Assembly (NCBI RefSeq): GCF_025148445.1 | Contig: NZ_CP102270.1 | Coordinates: 2,219,001 to 2,283,000 of the forward strand | Reading direction: 5' to 3' | DNA from: Eshraghiella crossota | Lineage (GTDB): Bacteria > Bacillota > Clostridia > Lachnospirales > Lachnospiraceae | DNA length: 64,000 nt | In this document: piece by piece, positions 8,777 to 17,678 of the stretch | Layout: each line of letters begins with the position of its first letter | How positions within the stretch are numbered: position 1 is the stretch's first letter | Position numbers and translations under genes: made by a program | The notes under the pieces: model-generated | Told to the model about the DNA's origin: nothing | The model's database searches: none | The model's input: the letters and a program-made list of their open reading frames with translations, nothing else

Positions 8777-9274
8777 GCCGGTTTCTGACTTTATCTTATT
8801 TCTTGCCCGTGACAGCCTTTTTGACACGGCATTTTCTGTCGTATTCTCGTCTTTTGCTATCTGGCTGATACTTTTATTCTCTATATATCGTTTTTCTGCC
8901 GCTCTTTTCTCCGCGGGCGACAGGCAGTTAAAATTACTCCTTGCCGATTCTTCCTCCATGAAAAGTATTCTGTCATTGTTATTATAGTATTTTCCATAGA
9001 GGTCTTCGTCAAACTTTATGCTGTAGCTTTGTTCCCACTCCTTTTGATACTTTGTAAATACCTTATCCTTAATTTTTTCCACATAATCTTTTTGTTTTGT
9101 ACCGTCAAGCTTGAAAAACCATTCGGAATGTTCGGTGATTTTGTAGAAAATCTCACTGGATATATCCTCTGCTACAGTTTCTTTTCCAAACTTTGCTTTT
9201 GCTTCTTTTATCACATTTTCTTTGCAATAATCGTAAAGTTCGCACATGTCTGCAAAAAAATAACCATTACCCAA
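8771..9274 (-). CDS. Small sigma-70 family-like protein (region 4 HTH)
   Basis: A 167-residue protein. The start is a TTG at 9272-9274, chosen because GGAGGAGGTG lies at ideal distance; an ATG at 9267 is out of frame. The C-terminal third is a clear sigma region 4 helix-turn-helix: LSPAEKRAAEKRYIENKSIS, then QIAKDENTTENAVSKRLSRA. The N-terminal ~110 residues (CELYDYCKENVIKEAKAKFG, EDISSEIFYKI) only loosely resemble sigma region 2. It could be an ECF-like sigma factor or a region-4 DNA-binding regulator. It is convergent with the FliD-like gene and 59 bases downstream of the glycosyltransferase. Target genes are unknown. Confidence 0.75.
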   Translation of the reverse strand: MGNGYFFADMCELYDYCKENVIKEAKAKFGKETVAEDISSEIFYKITEHSEWFFKLDGTKQKDYVEKIKDKVFTKYQKEWEQSYSIKFDEDLYGKYYNNNDRILFMEEESARSNFNCLSPAEKRAAEKRYIENKSISQIAKDENTTENAVSKRLSRARNKIKSETGK

Positions 9275-9333
9275 AAGAACACCTCCTCCTTTACTTATTA
9301 AGTAGTAAACTATGTTCCATGGTAACGGTTATT

Positions 9334-10488
9334 TTATATTTCAGGGATATATTTTCTCATTTCGTCCAGTCTGTTACTGTACTGGTGAAGTTTTTTAACT
9401 TTTTCGTAACCATTCAGGGCAATGTTTTTTCTTTCGTCTTCATGGCTGAGATAATATTCTGTCTTCTTTTGCAAATCCTCATAGGAATCGAATGTAACAA
9501 GGTCTATTCCATCTTTAAAATACAGACCAAGCTCCGGCTGGTTATTGGTCATGCAAAAGCCTCCGCAGCTTAATATGTCAAACACCCTTAATGGGATACC
9601 TGTCCTGATGCTTTTTAAAGAAAGATTGAGATTAATTTTACTTCTGTTATATATAAGAGGTGCCTGGCTCCAATAGTCCACGGTACCGTGTTTTTTTGCA
9701 AACCCAAATTCCGGTTCCATATCATCTGTAAATATATCGGTTCTGTAATTCTCCGATAATTTTGATATAATACTCTGTCGTTCAAGTCTTGCTATTTTGA
9801 ATGAAAGAACCGTTGTTGAAAAAGTCAGTGCAAGCTTCTGGAAAGAATGTTCCGACTTATTAAGCACAAAATGCCTCTCTATCTCGGCAAGAATTTTACC
9901 ATCAAGAATGTCTTCTATCATATATTCGTTAATATTAACCTGCATTTTTAATGCCGCATCAAAATAACCTTTAAGGTAATCCGTCATATGGTCATATACT
10001 TCGTCGTACATGTTTTTCTTATACATGCTTCCCACAAAGGATATGTCATAATCGTATCCATCAGGAACCGCACCTCCTGTTATCTTGTCATTACGGACTG
10101 TATCCGCACACAGCGGCAGGTAATATACAGGTGCTCCCATATCTTTAAATTCAAGCTGGTTCCACAAATCAAATGTAAATATAATGTTGGATTTATTAAA
10201 AACCGCATCATTATACATAGCTGAAATAGGGCTGTCGCAGCACCATGCCACATATCGTATTCTTCTTTTTTCACATTCATTGGATATAAGAGGAAAAAAA
10301 TTGACAGTCATCACAAGGTCATACTCTGCACGGTCAAACTGCTCACGCAAACAAAGGGCGAAAGGCTCATCACTTTCGTAATTAGCCATCTCGCCCGTTA
10401 TTTCGTCTACAATATGTCCTCTTTGTTCAAGATTTTGTATAAGATCAAACTGATTATATGCTTTCCAGCGGTAAAATAATATTCTCAT
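9334..10488 (-). CDS. CgeB-like glycosyltransferase, probable flagellar modification
   Basis: A 384-residue GT-B-type protein. The N-terminal half has a DUF3880-like Rossmann region (MRILFYRWKAYNQFDLIQNL, YVAWCCDSPIS). The C-terminal half has the CgeB/glycosyltransferase group 1 signature: YNRSKINLNLSLKSIRTGIP, then LRVFDILSCGGFCMTNNQPE and YLSHEDERKNIALNGYEKVK. Its start overlaps the preceding FliT-like gene by 4 bases, so it is translationally coupled to the late flagellar operon. That context suggests it glycosylates flagellin or another filament protein. CgeB itself is a Bacillus spore-coat glycosylation protein. The substrate and acceptor cannot be read from the sequence. Confidence 0.82.
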   Translation of the reverse strand: MRILFYRWKAYNQFDLIQNLEQRGHIVDEITGEMANYESDEPFALCLREQFDRAEYDLVMTVNFFPLISNECEKRRIRYVAWCCDSPISAMYNDAVFNKSNIIFTFDLWNQLEFKDMGAPVYYLPLCADTVRNDKITGGAVPDGYDYDISFVGSMYKKNMYDEVYDHMTDYLKGYFDAALKMQVNINEYMIEDILDGKILAEIERHFVLNKSEHSFQKLALTFSTTVLSFKIARLERQSIISKLSENYRTDIFTDDMEPEFGFAKKHGTVDYWSQAPLIYNRSKINLNLSLKSIRTGIPLRVFDILSCGGFCMTNNQPELGLYFKDGIDLVTFDSYEDLQKKTEYYLSHEDERKNIALNGYEKVKKLHQYSNRLDEMRKYIPEI

Positions 10489-10964
10489 TTTTTCTTATCC
10501 ATAAAATATGACTGTGATGAAATATTATTCATGCTCTTGTAGTAGTTACTTGCAACTTCCCTGTTTTTCTTTGCCTGATATACGTCTTTTCTGATTGAAT
10601 TAAATCTGTTCCGTACAATTACATTGTTACGCTGTTCCGCAACCTGAAGTGCAAGGCTTAAATCCGTAATGGTTTTAATTTTAACCTGCAATGCGGCAAT
10701 TTCCTGTTTATATCGGTCTTTATTGCCTTCTATCTGGTTTTTGATATTGTCATACAATATCTGAAAGCCTGTGTCCAGCTTTTCAAGTTCATCAATAAGG
10801 GCAGCTTTACTGTCAACATTATCATTGAATGCTTCTTCGTCAAACTCTCCCTTATCTATGATTTCTTTCTGTGCTGCCGTAAGAGCTTCCAGCTGCTTTA
10901 ATATATCAATTTTTTTATCAAGGCTCTCTGATAAAACCTGCAAATAATTAACTGCTTCGCTCAT
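10485..10964 (-). CDS. FliT/FlgN-like flagellar chaperone
   Basis: A 159-residue, almost entirely helical coiled-coil protein (LSESLDKKIDILKQLEALTA; DELEKLDTGFQILYDNIKNQ; VYQAKKNREVASNYYKSMNN). Its place directly after fliS and fliD, where Gram-positive bacteria encode FliT, suggests an export chaperone for FliD or another late substrate. Length and lack of other motifs fit. Sequence divergence keeps the family name tentative; FlgN-like is the alternative. It is 17 bases downstream of fliS and overlaps the CgeB-like gene by 4 bases. Confidence 0.7.
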   Translation of the reverse strand: MSEAVNYLQVLSESLDKKIDILKQLEALTAAQKEIIDKGEFDEEAFNDNVDSKAALIDELEKLDTGFQILYDNIKNQIEGNKDRYKQEIAALQVKIKTITDLSLALQVAEQRNNVIVRNRFNSIRKDVYQAKKNREVASNYYKSMNNISSQSYFMDKKK

Positions 10965-10981
10965 ATAAATTCCCTTCTATT

Positions 10982-11359
10982 TTAACTTGGTCTGCCTGTC
11001 TGCATTACCTCTTTCCATGTGTCTCTCATACTTCTTAAATGAGTAAGGCACTCTTCAAGAATTTCTTTATCCTTATGAACGTTAGCTTCCACAAGCCTTC
11101 TTAAAATATATTCATAAACAACGTCAAAGTCCTTTGCCACAGGGTACTTGAAATCCAGGGAATTCCTGAACTCTTCTATTATTCTTGTTGCCTTAACGAT
11201 ATTGTTATGTGCTTTCTCAATATTTTTCTGGTCTATACCCATAATGGCAACATTAATAAATTTAATGGCACCTTCATAAAGCATAAGGGTCAGTTCCGCC
11301 GGAGAGGCTGTCATAACTTTATTTTTCTGATACATGTCATATCCTGATGCATTTGTCAT
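10982..11359 (-). CDS. fliS: Flagellin export chaperone FliS
   Basis: Cytoplasmic chaperone that binds the flagellin C-terminus and delivers it to the export gate. In Bacillus-type systems it also influences FliW/CsrA control. It has 125 residues. The start is the ATG at 11357-11359 (MTNASGYDMYQKN) with AGAGG at proper spacing; an in-frame TTG six bases earlier touches the ribosome site. Family motifs include MTASPAELTLMLYEGAIKFI, FRNSLDFKYPVAKDFDVVYE and YILRRLVEANV. It lies 20 bases after fliD in the same operon. Confidence 0.96.
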   Translation of the reverse strand: MTNASGYDMYQKNKVMTASPAELTLMLYEGAIKFINVAIMGIDQKNIEKAHNNIVKATRIIEEFRNSLDFKYPVAKDFDVVYEYILRRLVEANVHKDKEILEECLTHLRSMRDTWKEVMQTGRPS

Positions 11360-11379
11360 ATACAATTCCTCTTTTGCCT

Positions 11380-13392
11380 TTAATTACTTCCAAAAAGATT
11401 TGCAAGTGAATTTTGCTGTGACTGCAGTTTTGAAAGTGCCGTCTCCATTGCTGAAAACTTCTTATAATATTTTTCTTCATAATCAGCAATTTTTTCTTCC
11501 CAGGTACTTACTTTATCCTTATAGTCACTGTATTGGCTTGCCATTTCCTTATCATTATAAATTGTAAGGGCACTGCTCAGATCCGTGCTTGCCATTTTAT
11601 CATTTATAGCATTGTAAAGATTCTTTGATAACTCTGTGAAAAATTTAACTACCTTATCAGGATCAGATGAAATGGCCGCCATAAGTTTATCACTGTTTGA
11701 TGAGGAAACCGCATCATCCTTATTACCATCGATATGGAAATTATTCCTTGTCTCATCTTTTGCGGTAAAATAACTCTGGGTTCCGATACCGAATGAAGAT
11801 AAAGTATAATCAGTTCCGTCAATAGTAACCTTGGTTCCGATAAGTGCATTCTTCATTGCAGATGTAAACCCGCTCAATGTGGAATCTTTTCTGAGAAGGG
11901 CAGTCTTAATCTTGTTTTCCCATTCTTCAATCTGTTTATCCGTCATTGCTTCTTTTTCATCAGATGTAAGTGGTTCATAACCTGATGCGGAATCTGCATA
12001 ATAGAGAGTATCAAGATATGTAATCATCTCATTAAATTCTGAAAACATTTTCTTAATCTTGTCATACATTCCCTGTGTATCAACTGATGTAGTAATTACA
12101 ACCGGATCATCTGTCTCAACTGTATTGCCTGCTGCATCCTGTGTAACAGATGTTGTTGTCTTCGTAGCGTTAATATTTATACCGTTAATTGAAAACGAGT
12201 TGGAATTATTCGTATATGTGGCACCGTTAAGCACGATAACCGAATCCCGTGCAGTTACCCTTGCTGCGTCATTTGAATTTGCAAGTGCTCCCGAATCATA
12301 AAGACCAACTATTTTCTTAGCCATTGCTATTTCGGCAGCTGCATTGTCCTGCAGTTCCTTGAGAGTCTCTCCGTTAATTCGGTCAACCTCTGCATTAAGA
12401 GCATCATCAGAATCAAGAAGTGCCTGCTTCTCGGAAATAGTCTTGTCATATTCTTCAAGCTTCTTATCCCCGTCAGCTATCTTTGTCTCAAGTTCGGTAA
12501 CGGCATTTGTATAATCTGTTTCATTTTCATAATCATCTTTTGAAAGATTTTTCAGCTGTTCTTTTAATTTATTATTGGATTCTTCAAGAGTCTTTCTGTT
12601 ATCTGTGGCTGTCTTTAAATCCTTTTCAACTGTTGTTCTGTAGGAATCCGCAGTAATCTTTTTGGCTTCGTATTTCTCGTTAACTTCTATAGAACTGTCA
12701 TAATCAGCGGCAGATATTTTTCTGTACCGCTTCATATCTGATGTTTCGTTTCCGTTAAGATCTTTTACAGACATAAGTCCTAATTTGGCAAGTGCCTCAA
12801 GTCCTGCATCATCACCTGCAGTAACAGAGAACTCTCCGTCAAGTCCTGACTTTGTGGAGCTTAAATAAATACGTCCGGTATTATTATCGTAATTGGCATT
12901 GACACCTGCTGATTTGAACTTATCCATAAGGCTTCCGATTGTCATATCCGACGTAAACTTTACTGTGTTGCCGTTGACAACTATGGTACCATCAGATATT
13001 CCAAGGTCAGAAAGTTTGGTGCCTGTTTCAGGATTCTTACCGTTTAACTGAAGTCTGCCTCCTGTAAGGTAGCCTGATGCTGCAAGCTGTTTTACGCTGA
13101 GAGTCTGTGAACCTACAACTGCAGAGCTTGATGCTGTTATTGCTGCCACTTCTGATCTTGATATGGATGTAGTCTTAACTCCGTATTCTCCTGATAATCT
13201 CATAGAAGATAATGTGCCTGAGTAAAATCCGTATACTTTTTTATTAACGTCACTCCATTTACTCATTATCCATTCCTGTTTCTGGAGCTGTTTATCATAT
13301 TTCTGTTTCTTGATTGAATAAGCTGACACAAGTTCTTTTACCATTGAATCGGTATCAAGTCCTGATGCAATACCTGATAATCTTATTGCCAT
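11380..13392 (-). CDS. fliD: Flagellar filament cap protein FliD (HAP2)
   Basis: Secreted cap that folds flagellin at the filament tip. It has 670 residues. The ATG at 13392 (MAIRLSGIASGLDTDSMVKE) is chosen over an upstream in-frame start because TAGGAGG lies just before it. N-terminal coiled coil residues 20-60; TLSVKQLAASGYLTGG within the D2/D3 entry. An unusually large, charged insertion at about residues 240-350 (KKITADSYRTTVEKDLKTAT, LEESNNKLKEQLKNLSKDD) looks like an added coiled coil. The C-terminal helix DYEEKYYKKFSAMETALSKL is classical. Large insertions in the exposed domains are common in the family. Confidence 0.95.
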   Translation of the reverse strand: MAIRLSGIASGLDTDSMVKELVSAYSIKKQKYDKQLQKQEWIMSKWSDVNKKVYGFYSGTLSSMRLSGEYGVKTTSISRSEVAAITASSSAVVGSQTLSVKQLAASGYLTGGRLQLNGKNPETGTKLSDLGISDGTIVVNGNTVKFTSDMTIGSLMDKFKSAGVNANYDNNTGRIYLSSTKSGLDGEFSVTAGDDAGLEALAKLGLMSVKDLNGNETSDMKRYRKISAADYDSSIEVNEKYEAKKITADSYRTTVEKDLKTATDNRKTLEESNNKLKEQLKNLSKDDYENETDYTNAVTELETKIADGDKKLEEYDKTISEKQALLDSDDALNAEVDRINGETLKELQDNAAAEIAMAKKIVGLYDSGALANSNDAARVTARDSVIVLNGATYTNNSNSFSINGININATKTTTSVTQDAAGNTVETDDPVVITTSVDTQGMYDKIKKMFSEFNEMITYLDTLYYADSASGYEPLTSDEKEAMTDKQIEEWENKIKTALLRKDSTLSGFTSAMKNALIGTKVTIDGTDYTLSSFGIGTQSYFTAKDETRNNFHIDGNKDDAVSSSNSDKLMAAISSDPDKVVKFFTELSKNLYNAINDKMASTDLSSALTIYNDKEMASQYSDYKDKVSTWEEKIADYEEKYYKKFSAMETALSKLQSQQNSLANLFGSN

Positions 13393-13403
13393 AAAACTTC
13401 CTC

Positions 13404-13769
13404 CTAACCTCTCTCGTCTAAAAACATACCTGCAAGTTCCCATACCTTGGCAATCATGTCAAGTGTCTCTTCGGCAGGATATTCTTTAATAACTTTGTCC
13501 GATGTTTTATCAACTATTTTTATAGTAACTCTGTTGGTATCGTTATCATATCCGTACTCTGCAATAGTATTGGAATTGATTTTCTTGTTAATGTCCGATA
13601 CCGCCTGCTTAACCGTACCTTCTGCAGGTACTCCTGATTTAACTGTTTCGGTATTGAATCCGTCAGTTTCAAAATCTGTTACTGCCTGGCTTCTGTCTGC
13701 CTGCACAGTTCTGACTGCGTCTGTGGTATAATCTATACCTGTCGTCTTAGTAATTCCGTTTAATTTCAT
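13404..13769 (-). CDS. flaG: FlaG family flagellar protein
   Basis: A 121-residue protein of the FlaG family, always near fliD and associated with filament length control. The start is the ATG at 13767-13769 (MKLNGITKTTGIDYTTDAV), because the in-frame GTG six bases upstream overlaps GGAGG. The conserved C-terminal half (YGYDNDTNRVTIKIVDKTSD, then VIKEYPAEETLDMIAKVWEL and AGMFLDERG) carries the family signature. It is 11 bases before fliD. Its leader has an excellent CsrA-type hairpin over the Shine-Dalgarno. Confidence 0.93.
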   Translation of the reverse strand: MKLNGITKTTGIDYTTDAVRTVQADRSQAVTDFETDGFNTETVKSGVPAEGTVKQAVSDINKKINSNTIAEYGYDNDTNRVTIKIVDKTSDKVIKEYPAEETLDMIAKVWELAGMFLDERG

Positions 13770-13772
13770 AAT

Positions 13773-13786
13773 CACACCTCCATGTG
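13773..13786 (-). promoter_or_regulatory. CsrA-binding hairpin at the flaG ribosome site
   Basis: The minus strand reads CACA-TGGAGG-TGTG: a perfect 4-bp stem with a hexaloop displaying GGA. ACATGGAGG matches the CsrA consensus and contains the flaG Shine-Dalgarno. csrA is the next gene upstream in the operon. Confidence 0.7.
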
Positions 13787-13840
13787 CAAACCGTGAATGC
13801 TTCTTTTATTTATTTCGGTTATTTCTATAAATAATTTAGA

Positions 13841-14059
13841 CTATTTCAAAAAATTTTTAAGTGCTTCAATTCCGTCAGAATTGCTTGCAGCCTTGTTGGC
13901 TTCCTGTATCTGAATATATACTTCCTTACGGTAAACAGGAACTGACTTAGGTGCGGTTATTCCTATCTTTACCTGGTCGCCCTTTATATCCAGTACAGTT
14001 ATTTCCACGTCATTATTAATTACTATGGATTCTCCGCTTTTTCTGGTTAATGCTAACAT
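13841..14059 (-). CDS. csrA: Carbon storage/flagellar translation regulator CsrA
   Basis: Dimeric RNA-binding repressor that covers GGA-containing ribosome sites. It has 72 residues with the full family core: MLALTRKSGESIVINNDVEI, IKGDQVKIGITAPKSVPVYR and KEVYIQIQEAN, including the RNA-binding strand beta-1 (LTRK) and the VPVYRKE segment. FliW is encoded 14 bases upstream, as in the FliW-CsrA-flagellin homeostatic switch. The flagellin gene is outside the window, but flaG and the FliD-like gene carry candidate sites. Confidence 0.97.
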   Translation of the reverse strand: MLALTRKSGESIVINNDVEITVLDIKGDQVKIGITAPKSVPVYRKEVYIQIQEANKAASNSDGIEALKNFLK

Positions 14060-14073
14060 GTCCCTGCCTCCTT

Positions 14074-14523
14074 TTATTTTTTATTAAAACAATCATATAC
14101 ACTGTAGCGTACAGGATATTCCTCATTATTTACAATAATCTGACATCCAAGCCTTGTTGATATATTTATAACAATCGGAGCTTTGAGATTAATGGTCATT
14201 TTGGTAAGGTCTGACGGTACCGTAAGCACAGAAAGCACATACAACTCTTCATCTGATTCAAATATTCCTATCTGTGCAAGCCATTCATCCTCAACCACCG
14301 GTCTATAATCCTTTATGATGAACATTGGATCCATTACAGGAAAAGCAAGTTCCGGTTCATCCACACATTGGAGCCACATAATTCCATTTTTAGATTCTTT
14401 ATCAGAATCATAAGCTATTACATATCGTGTATATTTTTCAAATCCCAGTAATCCGTTTGGTATTGTGATTATTTTATTATCGTCGATTTCAATTTTTCCA
14501 AATATTCTTGAGTTAATTTCCAT
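14074..14523 (-). CDS. fliW: Flagellar assembly factor FliW
   Basis: Binds CsrA and relieves repression until displaced by cytoplasmic flagellin. It has 149 residues. The start at 14523 (MEINSRIFGKIEIDDNKIIT) is preferred over an ATG six bases earlier that crowds the AAGGAG site. Signature segments are IPNGLLGFEKYTRYVIAYDS, MWLQCVDEPELAFPVMDP, VLTVPSDLTKMTINLKAPIV and INISTRLGCQIIVNNEEYPV. It lies 11 bases after flgL and directly before csrA. Confidence 0.97.
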   Translation of the reverse strand: MEINSRIFGKIEIDDNKIITIPNGLLGFEKYTRYVIAYDSDKESKNGIMWLQCVDEPELAFPVMDPMFIIKDYRPVVEDEWLAQIGIFESDEELYVLSVLTVPSDLTKMTINLKAPIVINISTRLGCQIIVNNEEYPVRYSVYDCFNKK

Positions 14524-14534
14524 AATCATTCTCC

Positions 14535-16028
14535 TTAAATATAATCTAACAGTGATTTCTGAACACAGGACGATGCTGCTGAAAGTGCTGCCTGATAAAG
14601 TGTCCGTGCCGACGAAAATTTGATTACGACATCTTCAAGGTCCACATCTTCATTTCTGGATTTTAAATCATCAAATGTTGTATACTGCTCTGAAAGACGG
14701 TCTTTTGTAAGTGTCAGACGGTTCTGTCTCGCTCCCAGGTCTGCAAGTTCAAGGGACACTGTCTGCTGATATTCCTTAACGTTGGTGATTTCTTTTGAAA
14801 ATGTTTTTTTCATGTTATCAAGAGCATAGTCATGCTCTTTTTCTGATGCCGCTATCATAGTATCTATGTTCTTCTTTTCATCATCGCTGTATGCTCCGCT
14901 TTCCTTCATGGTTTTCAGCTTTGCAATTTTGTTTTCAATATCAAGAACGCTCTGAAGTGCATTACACATATCATCGATATCACGTCCTATATCATAACTC
15001 AGGGCATTGCGTCCAAGTGTGTTTACCTGTAAAGACTGGCTGAAATTTACCGTATACGATATACTTTCATCACTTTCAAGAGTATATTTCACCGGATTAC
15101 CGGGATTGGTAATATCGGTACAGTTAAAATACATTTCAGGTCTTACATCACCTGCATTGAAACTATCCTTCTGATATGTAAAAGACATTCCGTCACAGTT
15201 GGAGAACTTCGTATATAAGTCATCCGTCATAACTACTTCACCCGTATCGTATATGTAATAAAGGCTGTCTGTAGCCTTATCAAAAGTTCCGTCCGATACC
15301 ATTTTTTCAAATTCACTTCTTGATACTGCATTTGGTGTATAGTCTGTGGTTCCGTTGGCATCCGTCACAGAAAATTTCAAGTCATTTCCACTGTCAAGTG
15401 CTTTTGCACAGCCCTGATAAGCAAGGCGGACACGATATACTTTTCTTGTCTCCGGATATTTTTCAGCATTAATACCTGTAACTTTGGTTGCATCCACACT
15501 GTTTTTCATGATGTTATCAGTTGTTACCGCTTCAGCCTTAAAAGTCTCTGTAATTTCGTATTTTTTATCTGATTCCGTTGATGTAAGGAATGTAAAAGAT
15601 GTATCGGTCTTATAACCCGTAAAGCAATATCTTCCCGCATAATCTGCATTAGCCTCGGAATAAATTGCCGTTCTGTACTGTTTTAAAACATCTATAATGG
15701 CACTTCTGTCGTTGGTTGTAAACTGGTCCGATGAACCCTGGTTACAATACTGGAAAATATCAGATAAAATTCCGTCCATATTATTAAGTGAACTATGTGT
15801 TACATCAAGCCATGATTCCGCATCCGGAATGTTATGTTTCAGGTACTGGTTAATCTCGGAAAGGCTTGATCTTAATGATAATGCTCTTATTGCAACTATA
15901 GGGTCATCAGACGGCCTTGTAATTTTCTTTTCCGTTGCAAGTTCATTTTCTGAAGTATTCAGGTTATTTTTTGATTTTGAAACATTTCTCAATGTCTGGT
16001 TCATCATCATTGTATTGGTTATACGCAT
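14535..16028 (-). CDS. flgL: Flagellar hook-associated protein FlgL (HAP3)
   Basis: Junction protein between hook and filament, secreted through the flagellar export apparatus. It has 497 residues. The N-terminal D0/D1 helices begin MRITNTMMMNQTLRNVSKSK and contain ATEKKITRPSDDPIVAIRAL. The C-terminal helix carries RNEDVDLEDVVIKFSSARTL, then YQAALSAASSCVQKSLLDYI. The protein is longer than the ~300-residue Bacillus or Escherichia FlgL because of a central insertion at about residues 140-330, probably exposed on the outside of the junction. It starts 14 bases after the first flgK. Confidence 0.95.
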   Translation of the reverse strand: MRITNTMMMNQTLRNVSKSKNNLNTSENELATEKKITRPSDDPIVAIRALSLRSSLSEINQYLKHNIPDAESWLDVTHSSLNNMDGILSDIFQYCNQGSSDQFTTNDRSAIIDVLKQYRTAIYSEANADYAGRYCFTGYKTDTSFTFLTSTESDKKYEITETFKAEAVTTDNIMKNSVDATKVTGINAEKYPETRKVYRVRLAYQGCAKALDSGNDLKFSVTDANGTTDYTPNAVSRSEFEKMVSDGTFDKATDSLYYIYDTGEVVMTDDLYTKFSNCDGMSFTYQKDSFNAGDVRPEMYFNCTDITNPGNPVKYTLESDESISYTVNFSQSLQVNTLGRNALSYDIGRDIDDMCNALQSVLDIENKIAKLKTMKESGAYSDDEKKNIDTMIAASEKEHDYALDNMKKTFSKEITNVKEYQQTVSLELADLGARQNRLTLTKDRLSEQYTTFDDLKSRNEDVDLEDVVIKFSSARTLYQAALSAASSCVQKSLLDYI

Positions 16029-16042
16029 AAGGCACCTCTCTT

Positions 16043-17674
16043 CTATACGCCTGTCTGTTCAATCAGCTTATCATATATTTCCTGCATTACAGAAATAACC
16101 TTTGATGAAAGATTATATGCGTTTTTGAATTTCACAAGGTCAATACCTTCTTCATCTTCATCCACACCGCTGACTGACATTCTCTGGTTGTCTATTGTTT
16201 CTTTTATATTTGAATATGTTGCCTGAAATGTCTTAACTCTTCCTGCATCTATAGAACATACAGATACAATTGAATTAAGGAAGCTTTCAAAAGTTCCGTT
16301 ATTTATTACTATTTTATTCTTAATTGCTAAAAGTTCTTCAACCATATCCACATTGGCTGAACCTTTGGTAGAGTCATAAGAATATGGAAGTTTACTGACA
16401 TCATTAAGAATCTCCTGATTAATTGTAACATTTCCTGCGGTAATGTAAGAATCCCCGTACCTGGACACGAACAAATCTTCTACCGGTTTATCTGTTACTC
16501 TCTTATTTCCGCCCGAAATTGTCTCATTGAATACATCCGAAATCTTCTGGATGAATTTATTAATCTCTTCCTGATAATAAGGAATACCTTTATAAGAAGA
16601 ATTAAATCTTGTCTCGCCGACTGTAACCATCTTTTTAGAATAGCCTGCTGCAACATAACCATTGTATTCTGCTTCTGTAATGTCCTGCACATTTATTATT
16701 TTGCCGTCCGCATCTTTTAGGTAATTGCCGTCTTTGTCTGCCATGCCAAGGACTTCGTATGCTTCATTACAGCCATCTCTTACATCTATTGCTGCTTTCA
16801 ATGAGCCTGTAAGTGAACTGCTGTACATATTAAATCCAAGTCCGTTGTTCCAGGTAATATCATAAAGGCCGTCTAAGTCACTGGCATTCCTTCTTTTTCC
16901 TGTCTCTCTGGTTTCAAGCAGAAGTTTGTTGCAGTTATACATATCAACGAGTTCCTGCCCGTTGACATATACTTTAAATTCCGTTGCACCGTTTCCTATT
17001 TCTTTTTCGGATACGGTTGTATTAATATATCCTGAAAGTTCATCAACAAGCAGCGCCCTCTGGTCTCTAAGATCATTGGCATGACCGCCATTTATTTCAA
17101 TAACATTAATCTGCTTATTAAGGGACACTATCTGTTCCGAAATAGTATTTATGGAATTAACTGTTGTCTTAACTTCATCATTAGCCTGTCTTTGTACAAT
17201 GGAAAAATTAGTGGACAGAGTGTTAAAATAATCGCAAATACTCTGTGCATAATTCAAAAACTGGTTTCTCCCTACCGCACTTGTAGGGTCTCTCTGGAGG
17301 TCATTGATTGCCGAAAAAAGATTCTGGTATTCTTTTGTAAATCCATTGAGATTAAATTCATCAAGATAATCTTCAACAAGCGTTGTGTAATTTTGTAAAG
17401 AATTATACTGGCCGCAATTAGTATTTGCATGGCGATATTTTGTATCATAATATGAGCTTCTCAACTGGTCGATTGAGATTACGGCAGTTCCTGTTCCTAC
17501 CGTTCCATAGCTCTGATACACCCTGATAGACTCCGCTGCCTGCTGGTTGGAAACCTGTTTGGTATATCCTTTGGTATTAATATTTGATATATTATGTGCA
17601 GTTGTATTGATTGCCGCATTGCTTGCAAAAAGTCCCGATGAACCTATTGTAAGTCCAAAAAAAGTATTAGCCAT
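16043..17674 (-). CDS. flgK: Flagellar hook-associated protein FlgK, copy A
   Basis: HAP1 hook-filament junction protein. It has 543 residues. The N-terminus MANTFFGLTIGSSGLFASNA leads into the rod/hook signature INTTAHNISNINTKGYTKQV. LNKQINVIEINGGHANDLRD and QRALLVDELSGYINTTVSEK are typical FlgK. The C-terminus has GVDEDEEGIDLVKFKNAYNL and SSKVISVMQEIYDKLIEQTG. A second, divergent FlgK lies only 4 bases upstream in the operon, so the hook may carry two HAP1 species. An AGGTGA site precedes the ATG. Confidence 0.94.
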   Translation of the reverse strand: MANTFFGLTIGSSGLFASNAAINTTAHNISNINTKGYTKQVSNQQAAESIRVYQSYGTVGTGTAVISIDQLRSSYYDTKYRHANTNCGQYNSLQNYTTLVEDYLDEFNLNGFTKEYQNLFSAINDLQRDPTSAVGRNQFLNYAQSICDYFNTLSTNFSIVQRQANDEVKTTVNSINTISEQIVSLNKQINVIEINGGHANDLRDQRALLVDELSGYINTTVSEKEIGNGATEFKVYVNGQELVDMYNCNKLLLETRETGKRRNASDLDGLYDITWNNGLGFNMYSSSLTGSLKAAIDVRDGCNEAYEVLGMADKDGNYLKDADGKIINVQDITEAEYNGYVAAGYSKKMVTVGETRFNSSYKGIPYYQEEINKFIQKISDVFNETISGGNKRVTDKPVEDLFVSRYGDSYITAGNVTINQEILNDVSKLPYSYDSTKGSANVDMVEELLAIKNKIVINNGTFESFLNSIVSVCSIDAGRVKTFQATYSNIKETIDNQRMSVSGVDEDEEGIDLVKFKNAYNLSSKVISVMQEIYDKLIEQTGV

Positions 17675-17678
17675 TTAA

